This document shows, piece after piece, positions 7,828 to 14,829 of a stretch of DNA of 30,004 bases. How positions within the stretch are numbered: the first letter of the stretch is position 1; each line of letters begins with the position of its first letter. This stretch comes from MADRE2 sp964397015 (GTDB lineage Bacteria; Desulfobacterota; Desulfobacteria; Desulfobacterales; Desulfobacteraceae): positions 1-30,004 of the forward strand of contig CAYNHL010000033.1 in assembly GCA_964397015.1 (NCBI GenBank). The letters run 5' to 3'. The notes beneath the pieces were generated by a model. It was not told where the DNA came from. It ran no database searches and saw nothing but the letters and a program-made list of their open reading frames with translations. A program made the position numbers and the translations under genes.

Positions 7828-8196
7828 TTAGAAATTCAAGCCAGCTTCCCTGGCTCCGTCTGATAGCGCTTTAACACGGCCATGATATAAAAAACCATTT
7901 CTGTCAAAAACGACCTTGGTAATTCCCTTATCGATGGCACGCTTGCCGACAAGATTTCCGATAGCCTTTGCAACGTCTTTTTTGCCGCCTTTGACATCAC
8001 TTTTATCAAATTCCTTATCAAGTGATGATGCGCAAACAAGCGTTGTCCCTTTTATATCGTCTATGATCTGTGCATAAATATGGTTTGTGCTTCTGAAAAT
8101 GCTTAATCTCGGACGCTCCGGACTTCCGGTCAGCGACTTTTTGATCCGCATCTTCCGTTTCATTCTCGATACCAGTTTGGGTGATGTATTTGCCAT
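7828..8196 (-). CDS. rplR: 50S ribosomal protein L18
   Basis: 122 residues. Basic N-terminus (KRKMRIKKSLTGSPERPRLS) followed by the L18 core IFRSTNHIYAQIIDDIKGTT, VGKRAIDKGITKVVFDRNGF and the C-terminal YHGRVKALSDGAREAGLNF. L18 binds 5S rRNA and, with L5, docks it in the central protuberance. ATG at 8196. It lies between rplF (19-base gap) and rpsE (16-base gap). Confidence 0.98.
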   Translation of the reverse strand: MANTSPKLVSRMKRKMRIKKSLTGSPERPRLSIFRSTNHIYAQIIDDIKGTTLVCASSLDKEFDKSDVKGGKKDVAKAIGNLVGKRAIDKGITKVVFDRNGFLYHGRVKALSDGAREAGLNF

Positions 8197-8215
8197 AATT
8201 TTATATTCCCGCTAT

Positions 8216-8758
8216 TTAATCCTTGCCTGCTGTTTTTCCGGCTTTCCGGATGATGCGCTCATCTTCATACATTATGCCTTTTCCCTTATAGGGTTCAGGC
8301 GGTCTCAATTTCCGAATATCCGCTGCAATCTGTCCCAGGCGTTCTTTATCAATACTGGAAAGCTTAATCCGGGTGTTGTTCTCAACAGTTGCGGTAATCC
8401 CTTCCGGAAGTGCAAATTCAACAGGGTTTGAGTATCCGACGTTCAAGACGAGACTGTTGCCCTTGAGCTCAGAGCGGTATCCGATACCGGCAAGGAGCAG
8501 AGTTTTTTCATAACCGGTAGTGACTCCGGTAACCATATTGGCAATCAGGGATCTGAAAAGCCCCTGGAGAGCCACTTTTTTCTTATCGCTTACATCGGTC
8601 TTAACCACGACCGTACCGTCATTCAACTCGATTTCAACATCCGGGTGCAGCTGCTTTTCAATACTGCCTTTGGGGCCTTTGACCTCAACGAGACCATTGT
8701 TCACGGTCACCTGGACCTTATCTGGAAGCTGAACCGGCTTTTTTCCTATTCTAGACAT
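8216..8758 (-). CDS. rplF: 50S ribosomal protein L6
   Basis: 180 residues from ATG at 8758. An in-frame start further upstream (8779) would overlap rpsH; the ATG at 8758 gives the family N-terminus MSRIGKKPVQLPDKVQVTV and has AGGAG eight bases upstream. Two L6 repeats are visible, the second ending with the signature PPEPYKGKGIMYEDERIIRK (about 152-171). L6 lies at the base of the L7/L12 stalk near the sarcin-ricin loop. It is located 14 bases after rpsH. Confidence 0.97.
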   Translation of the reverse strand: MSRIGKKPVQLPDKVQVTVNNGLVEVKGPKGSIEKQLHPDVEIELNDGTVVVKTDVSDKKKVALQGLFRSLIANMVTGVTTGYEKTLLLAGIGYRSELKGNSLVLNVGYSNPVEFALPEGITATVENNTRIKLSSIDKERLGQIAADIRKLRPPEPYKGKGIMYEDERIIRKAGKTAGKD

Positions 8759-8772
8759 AAATGACTCCTGTG

Positions 8773-9171
8773 CTACCAAACGTTACATAGAATTTCGCCG
8801 CCAAGGTTCGCTTCTATTGCCTGTTTATCTGTCATGACACCCTTGGAAGTCGATACAATTGATATCCCGAGGCCATTGAGAACCGGTGTTATCTGTTTGG
8901 CCTTTTTATAGACCCTGCAGCTGGGTTTACTGACACGCTCGATACCGAAAATGGTCGGTTTGTCATTGGGAAGATATTTCAGATACACTCTGATTATACC
9001 CTGCTTGCTGTCTTCAAGGAACTTGTAATCCTTGATGTATCCCTGTTCTTTCAGCACCCGCATCATGTCAAGTTTCAACTTTGACCCGGGGATATCCACT
9101 TTGGCAAATCCTGCTTTTCCGCCATTGCGAATGGAGGTCAGCATATTTGCAACTGGATCACTCATTGCCAT
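8773..9171 (-). CDS. rpsH: 30S ribosomal protein S8
   Basis: 132 residues. N-terminal domain MAMSDPVANMLTSIRNGGKA with the following helix and strands; C-terminal part SKPSCRVYKKAKQITPVLNG, LGISIVSTSKGVMTDKQA and the terminal GGEILCNVW, all typical. S8 is a primary 16S rRNA binder and represses spc-operon mRNA near rplE in enteric bacteria. ATG at 9171 has AAGGAG at good distance; an alternative ATG two codons in (9165) is placed less well. The gap to rpsN is 57 bases, the longest inside the spc region except that before secY-infA order changes, and shows no obvious hairpin. Confidence 0.98.
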   Translation of the reverse strand: MAMSDPVANMLTSIRNGGKAGFAKVDIPGSKLKLDMMRVLKEQGYIKDYKFLEDSKQGIIRVYLKYLPNDKPTIFGIERVSKPSCRVYKKAKQITPVLNGLGISIVSTSKGVMTDKQAIEANLGGEILCNVW

Positions 9172-9228
9172 TAGTTCATCTCCTTGAAATACCTGATGAT
9201 ATCAATCATTTTTCTTGTTACCCACGGA

Positions 9229-9414
9229 TTACCAGCTTGATTTGGTAACCCCTGGAAGTTTGCCTTCTGAGGCAAGCTTTCGAAAACAAATTCTGCATAT
9301 ACCCGCTTTCCTTATAAACCCTCTTGATCGACCGCACAAAGGGCATCTGTTATAGGCGCGTACAGCAAATTTCGGTTTCCGTGCCGCCTTCGCAATTAGA
9401 GCCGTTCTAGCCAA
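9229..9414 (-). CDS. rpsN: 30S ribosomal protein S14, zinc-binding (type Z) form
   Basis: 61 residues, the short zinc form rather than the 89-101-residue form of enteric bacteria. Zinc ligands C24, C27, C40 and C43 are present in RCPLCGRSRGFIRK and CRICFRKLASEG, and the end KLPGVTKSSW is the family signature. S14 sits in the 30S head. The start is TTG at 9414, directly preceded by AAGGAGG with a five-base spacing; no ATG is available. Gaps: 19 bases to rplE, 57 bases to rpsH. Confidence 0.98.
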   Translation of the reverse strand: MARTALIAKAARKPKFAVRAYNRCPLCGRSRGFIRKAGICRICFRKLASEGKLPGVTKSSW

Positions 9415-9433
9415 GCTGTCCTCCTTAAAATCC

Positions 9434-9973
9434 TTAATTTCTAAAAGGCATCCCTAAAAGCTTCAGGAATTCCTTGCCTTCCTCATCGGTTTTGGCTGTT
9501 GTGACAACCGTAATATTCAGCCCCTTGATACTATCTGTTTTATCATAGTCAATTTCGGGGAAAATAATATGCTCCTTGATACCGAGACTGTAGTTGCCCC
9601 TGCCGTCAAAGGCCTTTCCTGAAATTCCCCTGAAGTCCCTTACACGGGGCAAGGTTACATTGACCAGTTTTTCAAAAAAATCATACATCCGCTCCCGGCG
9701 CAATGTCACCATGCATCCAATGGCAACGCCAGCACGGAGTTTGAAGTTGGCGATCGGTTTTTTAGCCCGGGTCACCACGGGTTTTTGACCGGCAATCAGG
9801 GATAGCTCTGATACTGCGGATTCAATGATCTTGGGATTCTGAATCGCCTCTCCCAACCCCATGTTCAATACAATTTTTTCAAATTTCGGCACCTCGAACT
9901 CATTTTTATAATTGAACTTTTCCCTGAGTTTGGGGATCACTTCGTTTCTATATACTTCCTTAAGCGTTGACAT
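9434..9973 (-). CDS. rplE: 50S ribosomal protein L5
   Basis: 179 residues, exactly the usual length. N-terminus MSTLKEVYRNEVIPKLREKF, then VPKFEKIVLNMGLGEAIQNP, the central GQKPVVTRAKKPIANFKLRAG and GVAIGCMVTLRRERMYDF, and C-terminal GIKEHIIFPEIDYDK. L5 binds 5S rRNA in the central protuberance and touches P-site tRNA. ATG at 9973, 21 bases after rplX. Confidence 0.99.
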   Translation of the reverse strand: MSTLKEVYRNEVIPKLREKFNYKNEFEVPKFEKIVLNMGLGEAIQNPKIIESAVSELSLIAGQKPVVTRAKKPIANFKLRAGVAIGCMVTLRRERMYDFFEKLVNVTLPRVRDFRGISGKAFDGRGNYSLGIKEHIIFPEIDYDKTDSIKGLNITVVTTAKTDEEGKEFLKLLGMPFRN

Positions 9974-9994
9974 GTTAACTCTCCGGCAGTGGTC

Positions 9995-10324
9995 TTACGA
10001 ATCTATCTGTTCATTGCACTTTCTGCAGAACCTGACCCGTTTTCCATCTTCTAATTGTTTTATTCCAATTCGTGTGGGTTTGACACAATGGTTGCACATC
10101 AACATGATATTGGAAACATTGATCGACATGGGTTTTTCGACAATCCCGCCCTGGGGATTTCCCTGCGATGGTTTTTGATGGACTTTCACCATATTGATAT
10201 TTTCAACAACGATGCGGTTTTTTTTCCGGTTAACCGTCAGTACCTTGCCGATCTTGCCCTTATCTTTGCCCACAAGGACTTTAACCTTGTCATCTTTTTT
10301 AATTCTGATCTTCATTGCTTCCAT
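9995..10324 (-). CDS. rplX: 50S ribosomal protein L24 with zinc-ribbon-like C-terminus
   Basis: 109 residues. A KOW motif is at about 6-38 (RIKKDDKVKVLVGKDKGKIG), followed by the L24 core RIVVENINMVKVHQKPS and the C-terminal extension with C77, C80, C100 and C103 (CNHC and CRKC) around the KPTRIG turn, a zinc-ribbon-like pattern found in L24 of many non-enteric bacteria. L24 is one of the two initiators of 50S assembly. ATG at 10324 has GGAG about ten bases upstream; the ATG three codons later (10315) is possible and would give MKIRIKKDD. Confidence 0.97.
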   Translation of the reverse strand: MEAMKIRIKKDDKVKVLVGKDKGKIGKVLTVNRKKNRIVVENINMVKVHQKPSQGNPQGGIVEKPMSINVSNIMLMCNHCVKPTRIGIKQLEDGKRVRFCRKCNEQIDS

Positions 10325-10350
10325 AATAATGTCTCTCCAGTAGCCCTAAA

Positions 10351-10719
10351 TTAAAGAACGTCAGGGGCCAGCGAAATGATTTTCATAAATCTTTTGGCAC
10401 GCAGCTCCCTGGCAACAGGGCCGAAAATTCTGGTCCCTACAGGTTCATTGGATTTGGCAAGAATGACGGCGGAATTATCATCAAACCGGATCATGGAACC
10501 GTCGGGCCTGGAAATCTCTTTTTTGGTTCTGACAATGACCGCCTGCACGATATCGCCTTTACTCACCTTGGCATTGGGGATGGCTTCCTTTACCGAACCG
10601 GTAATGATATCACCGATACTGGCATATTTCCGTTTTGATCCGCCCAGCACCTTTATACAATAGAGCTCTTTGGCCCCGGAATTATCCGCAACCGTAAGTC
10701 TTGTTTCACTCTGAATCAT
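10351..10719 (-). CDS. rplN: 50S ribosomal protein L14
   Basis: 122 residues, exactly the family length, beginning MIQSETRLTVADNSGAKELY, with VKEAIPNAKVSKGDIVQAVI, the RPDGSMIRFDDNSAVIL stretch and the ending RFMKIISLAPDVL. L14 lies at the subunit interface near the factor-binding site. ATG at 10719. First gene of the spc region, only 15 bases after rpsQ, so the S10 and spc regions are run together. Confidence 0.99.
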   Translation of the reverse strand: MIQSETRLTVADNSGAKELYCIKVLGGSKRKYASIGDIITGSVKEAIPNAKVSKGDIVQAVIVRTKKEISRPDGSMIRFDDNSAVILAKSNEPVGTRIFGPVARELRAKRFMKIISLAPDVL

Positions 10720-10734
10720 GACACGACTCCTTTA

Positions 10735-10995
10735 TCATACCGCTTTTTTGATGATATCAGTGACCCTGAAGCGCTTGAGCTTGCTCATCGGCCGGGTTTC
10801 AATAATCCGGACCTGATCACCTGTCCTGCATTCATTTTTCTCATCATGGGCATGGTATTTTTTATAGCGCTTGATATATTTTTTATACATCCTGTGCTGT
10901 ACGAACCTCTCTACCTGAACGACAACGGATTTTTCCATTTTATCCGAAACAACCAGGCCCACCATTTCTCTTTTTCTTCTTTCAATAGTTTCCAT
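10735..10995 (-). CDS. rpsQ: 30S ribosomal protein S17
   Basis: 86 residues. OB-fold protein with the S17 hallmarks REMVGLVVSDKMEKSVVVQV, KYIKRYKKYHAHDEKN and the C-terminal GDQVRIIETRPMSKLKRFRV. S17 is a primary binder in the 5' domain of 16S rRNA. ATG at 10995. It lies 13 bases after rpmC and 15 bases before rplN, closing the S10 region. Confidence 0.98.
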   Translation of the reverse strand: METIERRKREMVGLVVSDKMEKSVVVQVERFVQHRMYKKYIKRYKKYHAHDEKNECRTGDQVRIIETRPMSKLKRFRVTDIIKKAV

Positions 10996-11008
10996 ATGAT
11001 CAACTTTA

Positions 11009-11209
11009 TTATTTACGGATGTTTACGTTTTTTTCCCTTGATATGGTATATAGTCTTGCAATGTCCTTTTTCACGTTGGACAGCATGGTGGTATTTTCAA
11101 GTTGCCCGACATTATGCTGAAATCGGAGATTGAAAAGCTGCTTTTTCAATTCCACGAGCTTTTCCGCAAATTCTTCCGGTTCCAGATCCCTGATCTCTCT
11201 GGCTTTCAT
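11009..11209 (-). CDS. rpmC: 50S ribosomal protein L29
   Basis: 66 residues, a helical hairpin: MKAREIRDLEPEEFAEKLVE then LKKQLFNLRFQHNVGQLENT, the L29 signature, and IARLYTISREK. L29 is near the exit tunnel and forms part of the docking site for SRP and trigger factor. ATG at 11209. Only two bases separate it from the rplP stop, suggesting translational coupling. Confidence 0.97.
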   Translation of the reverse strand: MKAREIRDLEPEEFAEKLVELKKQLFNLRFQHNVGQLENTTMLSNVKKDIARLYTISREKNVNIRK

Positions 11210-11211
11210 TG

Positions 11212-11622
11212 TTATCTACTCCTCTCTACGAACCGGGTTTTAACGGAAAGCTTGTTGGCAGCAAGGCGCATGGCCTCCCTGGCAAGTTCCCTGGGAACCC
11301 CTTCCATTTCATAAAGGATTCGCCCCGGTTTTACCCGCGCCACCCAGGCGTCTGTAGAACCTTTTCCCTTACCCATCCTGACTTCCGCCGGTTTTTTGGT
11401 CACGGGCTTGTCCGGAAAAAATCGAATCCAGCTTTTACCTACCCGTTTGATTTTCCGGGTCATTGCGATTCTGGCAGCTTCAATCTGCCTGGCATTCACA
11501 TATCCGCATTCGACAGCCTGAAGTCCAAAATCCCCGAAATTCAAATTACTTCCCCTGATTGGAGCTCCCTTGGTTCTTCCCCGCATCTGCTTGCGGTACT
11601 TTACATTTTTTGGACTAAGCAT
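11212..11622 (-). CDS. rplP: 50S ribosomal protein L16
   Basis: 136 residues. MLSPKNVKYRKQMRGRTKGA, ECGYVNARQIEAARIAMTRK, the loop WIRFFPDKPVTKKPAEVRMG and KGKGSTDAWVARVKPGRILY are all characteristic. L16 contacts the aminoacyl-tRNA elbow and helps shape the peptidyl-transferase centre. ATG at 11622 with AAAGGAGA upstream. Gap to rpsC 26 bases. Confidence 0.99.
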   Translation of the reverse strand: MLSPKNVKYRKQMRGRTKGAPIRGSNLNFGDFGLQAVECGYVNARQIEAARIAMTRKIKRVGKSWIRFFPDKPVTKKPAEVRMGKGKGSTDAWVARVKPGRILYEMEGVPRELAREAMRLAANKLSVKTRFVERSR

Positions 11623-11648
11623 CTAACACTCTCCTTTAGACACCACTG

Positions 11649-12299
11649 CTATACACCAAAATTGTGGTCACCAGCGGTTAATATTTCACCTTTGAAAACA
11701 AATGCCTTGATACCGATTTTTCCATATGTCGTATTGGCTTCAGCAAAACCATAATCAACATCGGCCCGGATTGTATGCAACGGAATCCGGCCTTCCTTGT
11801 ACCATTCGGTTCTTGCCATTTCCGCACCGCCAAGACGCCCGGCACAGATAATTTTGATACCTTTGGCACCGAATCTCATTGCGGAAGAAACGCTTCGTTT
11901 CATGGCCCGCCTGAAAGCGATCCGTCGTTCCAGCTGCAAAGCTATATTTTCAGCCACAAGCTGGGCTTCAATTTCCGGGCGGCGGACTTCCTTGATATCT
12001 ATCAGCACATCCGGTTTGAGCATTCTGTCAAGCTCCTGCTTGAGCAGCGCGATCTCGGATCCTTTCTTCCCGATGATAATGCCGGGACGTGCCGCAAAAA
12101 CTCTCAGCCGGATCTGTTTTGAAAACCGCTCAATTTCAATCTTCGAAATCCCGGCATGATACAGCTTTTTCTTTAAAAATTTTCTGACTTTGAAATCTTC
12201 CTCGACAAAGTCAGCATATGATTTGTCCGCGTACCATCTGGAATCCCAGGTCCTGATGGTGCCCAATCTTAATCCAACCGGATGTACTTTCTGGCCCAA
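11649..12299 (-). CDS. rpsC: 30S ribosomal protein S3
   Basis: 216 residues. N-terminus MGQKVHPVGLRLGTIRTWDS, a KH type II domain (about 40-110) with the VFAARPGIIIGKKGSEIALL loop, and a C-terminal S3 domain holding GRLGGAEMARTEWYKEGRIP and ADVDYGFAEANTTYGKIGIK. S3 lines the mRNA entry channel. The start codon is TTG at 12299, with GGGAGG at about nine bases; residues MGQKVHPVGLR fix the start. Ends 26 bases before rplP. Confidence 0.98.
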   Translation of the reverse strand: MGQKVHPVGLRLGTIRTWDSRWYADKSYADFVEEDFKVRKFLKKKLYHAGISKIEIERFSKQIRLRVFAARPGIIIGKKGSEIALLKQELDRMLKPDVLIDIKEVRRPEIEAQLVAENIALQLERRIAFRRAMKRSVSSAMRFGAKGIKIICAGRLGGAEMARTEWYKEGRIPLHTIRADVDYGFAEANTTYGKIGIKAFVFKGEILTAGDHNFGV

Positions 12300-12317
12300 G
12301 CTGTGTATCCTCCCTGT

Positions 12318-12653
12318 TTAGACTGTTTCCTCGACAATGACCGTAATATGACTGGTACGTTTCAATATCCTGGAGGCCCTTCCCCTTGCCCGCGGTCTGA
12401 ACCGCTTCATGGAAGGTCCCTGGTCCACGATAATATTTTTTACAATCAGATTATCCACATCAAGCTCATTGTTGTGTTCTGCGTTTGATACCGCAGATTT
12501 CAATGTCTTGGCAATGATCCCCGCTGCTTTGACAGGCATGAATTTCAACATGTTCAATGCACTCTCAACCGGTTTTCCCTTTACTTTTTCTACCGGCAAC
12601 CGCAGCTTGGTCGGTGAAATCCTGACATACCTTGTTTTTGCTTTGACTTCCAT
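12318..12653 (-). CDS. rplV: 50S ribosomal protein L22
   Basis: 111 residues from ATG at 12653 (MEVKAKTRYVRISPTKLR), with AAGGGA seven bases upstream. A TTG seven codons earlier (12674) is open but lacks support. The conserved body includes SAVSNAEHNNELDVDNL and the beta-hairpin that reaches into the exit tunnel, GPSMKRFRPRARGRASRILK followed by RTSHITVIV. Changes in this hairpin give macrolide resistance in other bacteria; nothing unusual is seen. Gap to rpsS 30 bases. Confidence 0.97.
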   Translation of the reverse strand: MEVKAKTRYVRISPTKLRLPVEKVKGKPVESALNMLKFMPVKAAGIIAKTLKSAVSNAEHNNELDVDNLIVKNIIVDQGPSMKRFRPRARGRASRILKRTSHITVIVEETV

Positions 12654-12683
12654 ATCATAATCCCTTAAACGCAAAGAATAATA

Positions 12684-12962
12684 TTATCTTACCTTTGATT
12701 TCTTGCTTCCTGCATGGCCGTAGAATGTCCGGGTTGGTGAAAATTCACCGAGCTTGTTTCCAACCATGTTTTCGGTCACAAAAACCGGAATGAACTTTTT
12801 GCCATTGTGGACCGCAAAGGTACTGCCCACCATTTCCGGAATGATGGTCGATCGTCTTGACCAGGTCTTGATGACCTTATTACTGCTTGACTGGTTTGCC
12901 TCAAGCACCTTCTTCAACAGATGCGGTGCTATATAAGGGCCTTTTTTCAATGATCGTGGCAT
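12684..12962 (-). CDS. rpsS: 30S ribosomal protein S19
   Basis: 92 residues, the usual length: MPRSLKKGPYIAPHLLKKV, KTWSRRSTIIPEMVGSTFAV and HNGKKFIPVFVTENMVGNKL, then GEFSPTRTFYGHAGSKKSKVR. S19 is in the 30S head with S13 and contacts the A-site finger of 23S rRNA. ATG at 12962. It follows rplB by 14 bases. Confidence 0.98.
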   Translation of the reverse strand: MPRSLKKGPYIAPHLLKKVLEANQSSSNKVIKTWSRRSTIIPEMVGSTFAVHNGKKFIPVFVTENMVGNKLGEFSPTRTFYGHAGSKKSKVR

Positions 12963-12976
12963 AATGTGTCACCTAT

Positions 12977-13807
12977 TTATCTTCTTTTTGCTCTTCTTTT
13001 AATAATAAACTGGTCCGTTCTGGCATTATTCCGGGTACGTTTACCCTTGGTGGGTACACCCCAGGGTGTACATGGCTGGCGGCCACCTGACGATCTGCCT
13101 TCGCCACCGCCCATAGGATGGTCAACCGGGTTCATTGCAACACCCCTTACCCTCGGGCGCTTGCCAATCCAGCGGTTTCTGCCGGCTTTACCGATTGAGA
13201 CATCTCCATGCTTTTCATTGCCGATGCGGCCGATGGTTGCCTTGCATGCAAGGTTAACCATCCTGACCTCTCCGGAAGGCAGCGCGACCTGGGCGTATTT
13301 GCCTTCCTTGGCCATAAGCCTGGCATAGGCCCCTGCACTGCGGGCAAGCTGACCGCCTTTGCTTTCCTTGAGCTCAATATTGTGAATCCTGGTACCCGTT
13401 GGAATACGATCAAGGCGCAGGCAGTTTCCAGGCTTGATATCAGCCTGGTCTCCGGTTTCAAGAATGTCACCGACCTTCACATCCAAAGGTGCAAGAATAT
13501 ACCTTTTCTCACCATCCGCGTAAACCAGCAGCGCGATCCTGGCGCTCCTGTTAGGGTCATATTCAATGGCGGTAACCTTGGCGGGAATGCCGTCCTTGTC
13601 CCGTTTAAAATCAATGATGCGATACTTCTTTTTGGTGCCACCACCTCGTCTTCTGGCAGTAATCCTTCCGTTTGAATTTCGTCCGGCCTTCTTGTTCAAT
13701 GCTTTGACAAGACTTCTTTCCGGCTGGGTCTTGGTAATTTCTTCAAATGAAAGGTATTCTTGCGCTCTTCTACCAGGTGATGTCGGTTTGGTCTTAATAA
13801 TTGACAT
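12977..13807 (-). CDS. rplB: 50S ribosomal protein L2
   Basis: 276 residues. MSIIKTKPTSPGRRAQEYLS, KAGRNSNGRITARRRGGGTK, and the conserved segment with H230 (RGVAMNPVDHPMGGGEGRSS, about 221-240) that lies near the peptidyl-transferase centre (E. coli H229). L2 is required for subunit association and peptidyl transfer. ATG at 13807 with AAAGAGGT upstream. It follows rplW by 14 bases. Confidence 0.99.
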   Translation of the reverse strand: MSIIKTKPTSPGRRAQEYLSFEEITKTQPERSLVKALNKKAGRNSNGRITARRRGGGTKKKYRIIDFKRDKDGIPAKVTAIEYDPNRSARIALLVYADGEKRYILAPLDVKVGDILETGDQADIKPGNCLRLDRIPTGTRIHNIELKESKGGQLARSAGAYARLMAKEGKYAQVALPSGEVRMVNLACKATIGRIGNEKHGDVSIGKAGRNRWIGKRPRVRGVAMNPVDHPMGGGEGRSSGGRQPCTPWGVPTKGKRTRNNARTDQFIIKRRAKRR

Positions 13808-13821
13808 ATGTTATACCTCTT

Positions 13822-14109
13822 TTAAACACCTTCAAAAAAATCAATTCGTTGTCCCGGCATCAGGGTGATGACTGCTTTTTTCCAGTCTCTCCGCTTGCCG
13901 GTAATCCTGCCGCGCTGTTTCACCTTTCCCTTGACCTGAATAGTCCTGACCTGTTTCACCCTGGTATTGAAATTTTTTTCAACAGCATCCTTGATTTCCA
14001 CACGGTTGGCCCGGCGGTCGACCCGTAACGTGATCTGATTGCTCAACTCTTTTTGAAGCGTTGTCTTTTCAGTAACGACAGGGCCCCGAATAATATCATA
14101 CTGTTTCAT
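13822..14109 (-). CDS. rplW: 50S ribosomal protein L23
   Basis: 95 residues from ATG at 14109 (MKQYDIIRGPVVTEKTT); an upstream in-frame extension would lie wholly within rplD. A full AAGGAGG sits about ten bases before this ATG, inside the end of rplD, whose last 14 bases overlap this gene. Core features: RRANRVEIKDAVEKNFNTRV and a basic loop KGKVKQRGRITGKRRDWKK. L23 is at the tunnel exit and is the main anchor for trigger factor and SRP. Confidence 0.97.
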   Translation of the reverse strand: MKQYDIIRGPVVTEKTTLQKELSNQITLRVDRRANRVEIKDAVEKNFNTRVKQVRTIQVKGKVKQRGRITGKRRDWKKAVITLMPGQRIDFFEGV

Positions 14110-14731
14110 TTTGACCAAACCTCCTTTCGATGCTTTCAACGGCCGACTCCACCATGAGAAGGTTGTCAAACTTAAGAATGTCGTAAACATTCAACCCGTC
14201 TGTTTTCAACACTTTAACATCCGGCAGGTTTCTTGAAGACAAAGAAAGATTTCTGTCGTCAGAATCCGATATGATCAGTATATTCTCGAGTTTTAATGCG
14301 TTCAGAACATTCAGAAGTGATTTGGTCTTGATTTCCTGTAGTTTGAAATCATCGATTATAAAGATTTTCTGGTCGTCGAGCTTGCTGCTCAACGCCATCT
14401 TCAGGGCAAGCCTGCGTACCTTCTTGGTAACAGGAAATGCATAAGACCGCTGGGATGGACCGAAAATAACCCCGCCGCCTCTTCTCAAGGGAGACTTGAT
14501 GCTTCCTGCCCGTGCATTACCTGTCCCTTTCTGCCTGAAAAGTTTTCTGGTGCTGCCCGCAACCTCTCCTCTGCTCTTTACTGCAGCAGTACCCCGCCGT
14601 TTTTTTGCCAGCTGCATCCTGACGACCTCGTGAAGCACATGAGGCTTCACAGGCACATTGAATATCTCATCAGGAAGGTCTTTTTCAGACACTTTTTCGC
14701 CTGCACTGTTCAACACATCTACAGCAGTCAT
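14096..14731 (-). CDS. rplD: 50S ribosomal protein L4
   Basis: 211 residues from ATG at 14731 (MTAVDVLNSAGEKVSEKDLP), which has GAGGA just upstream; an ATG four codons earlier (14743) has no Shine-Dalgarno. The tunnel-reaching loop is clear: RRGTAAVKSRGEVAGSTRKL, FRQKGTGNARAGSIKSPLRR and GGGVIFGP. The C-terminal Rossmann-like part is more variable (FIIDDFKLQEIKTKSLLNVL). In E. coli L4 represses its own operon through an mRNA leader. A 98-base gap to rplC, larger than others in the S10 region, carries a possible hairpin; the gene overlaps rplW by 14 bases. Confidence 0.97.
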   Translation of the reverse strand: MTAVDVLNSAGEKVSEKDLPDEIFNVPVKPHVLHEVVRMQLAKKRRGTAAVKSRGEVAGSTRKLFRQKGTGNARAGSIKSPLRRGGGVIFGPSQRSYAFPVTKKVRRLALKMALSSKLDDQKIFIIDDFKLQEIKTKSLLNVLNALKLENILIISDSDDRNLSLSSRNLPDVKVLKTDGLNVYDILKFDNLLMVESAVESIERRFGQNETV

Positions 14732-14748
14732 TTTCTTCCTCATATTTT

Positions 14749-14792
14749 CAGCTATGCATCACTGCGAAATTTATTTGCAATACCCATAGCCG
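14749..14792 (-). promoter_or_regulatory. Possible two-stage RNA hairpin in the rplC-rplD gap
   Basis: Read on the minus strand, CGGCTATG (14792-14785) can pair with CATAGCTG (14756-14749) with one G-U pair, and inside it TATTGC (14782-14777) can pair with GCAGTG (14765-14760) with wobbles, leaving an 11-base A/T-rich loop. The structure ends about 12 bases before the rplD Shine-Dalgarno. No regulatory family is recognised. The stability is modest, and chance pairing cannot be excluded. There is also an 11-codon open stretch starting at the ATG inside it, with no ribosome binding site. Confidence 0.35.
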
Positions 14793-14829
14793 ACTGTTAA
14801 TACACGTTTTTATAAAGCCGGGAATACAA

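Noticed and set aside
13822..14190. Longer rplW starting at 14190 with an N-terminal hydrophobic extension
   Set aside because: The extension is rplD read in another frame; the ATG at 14109 has a full AAGGAGG and gives the family N-terminus.
14770..14786. An 11-codon minigene in the rplC-rplD gap
   Set aside because: It has no Shine-Dalgarno and no recognisable peptide; such short open stretches are expected by chance.
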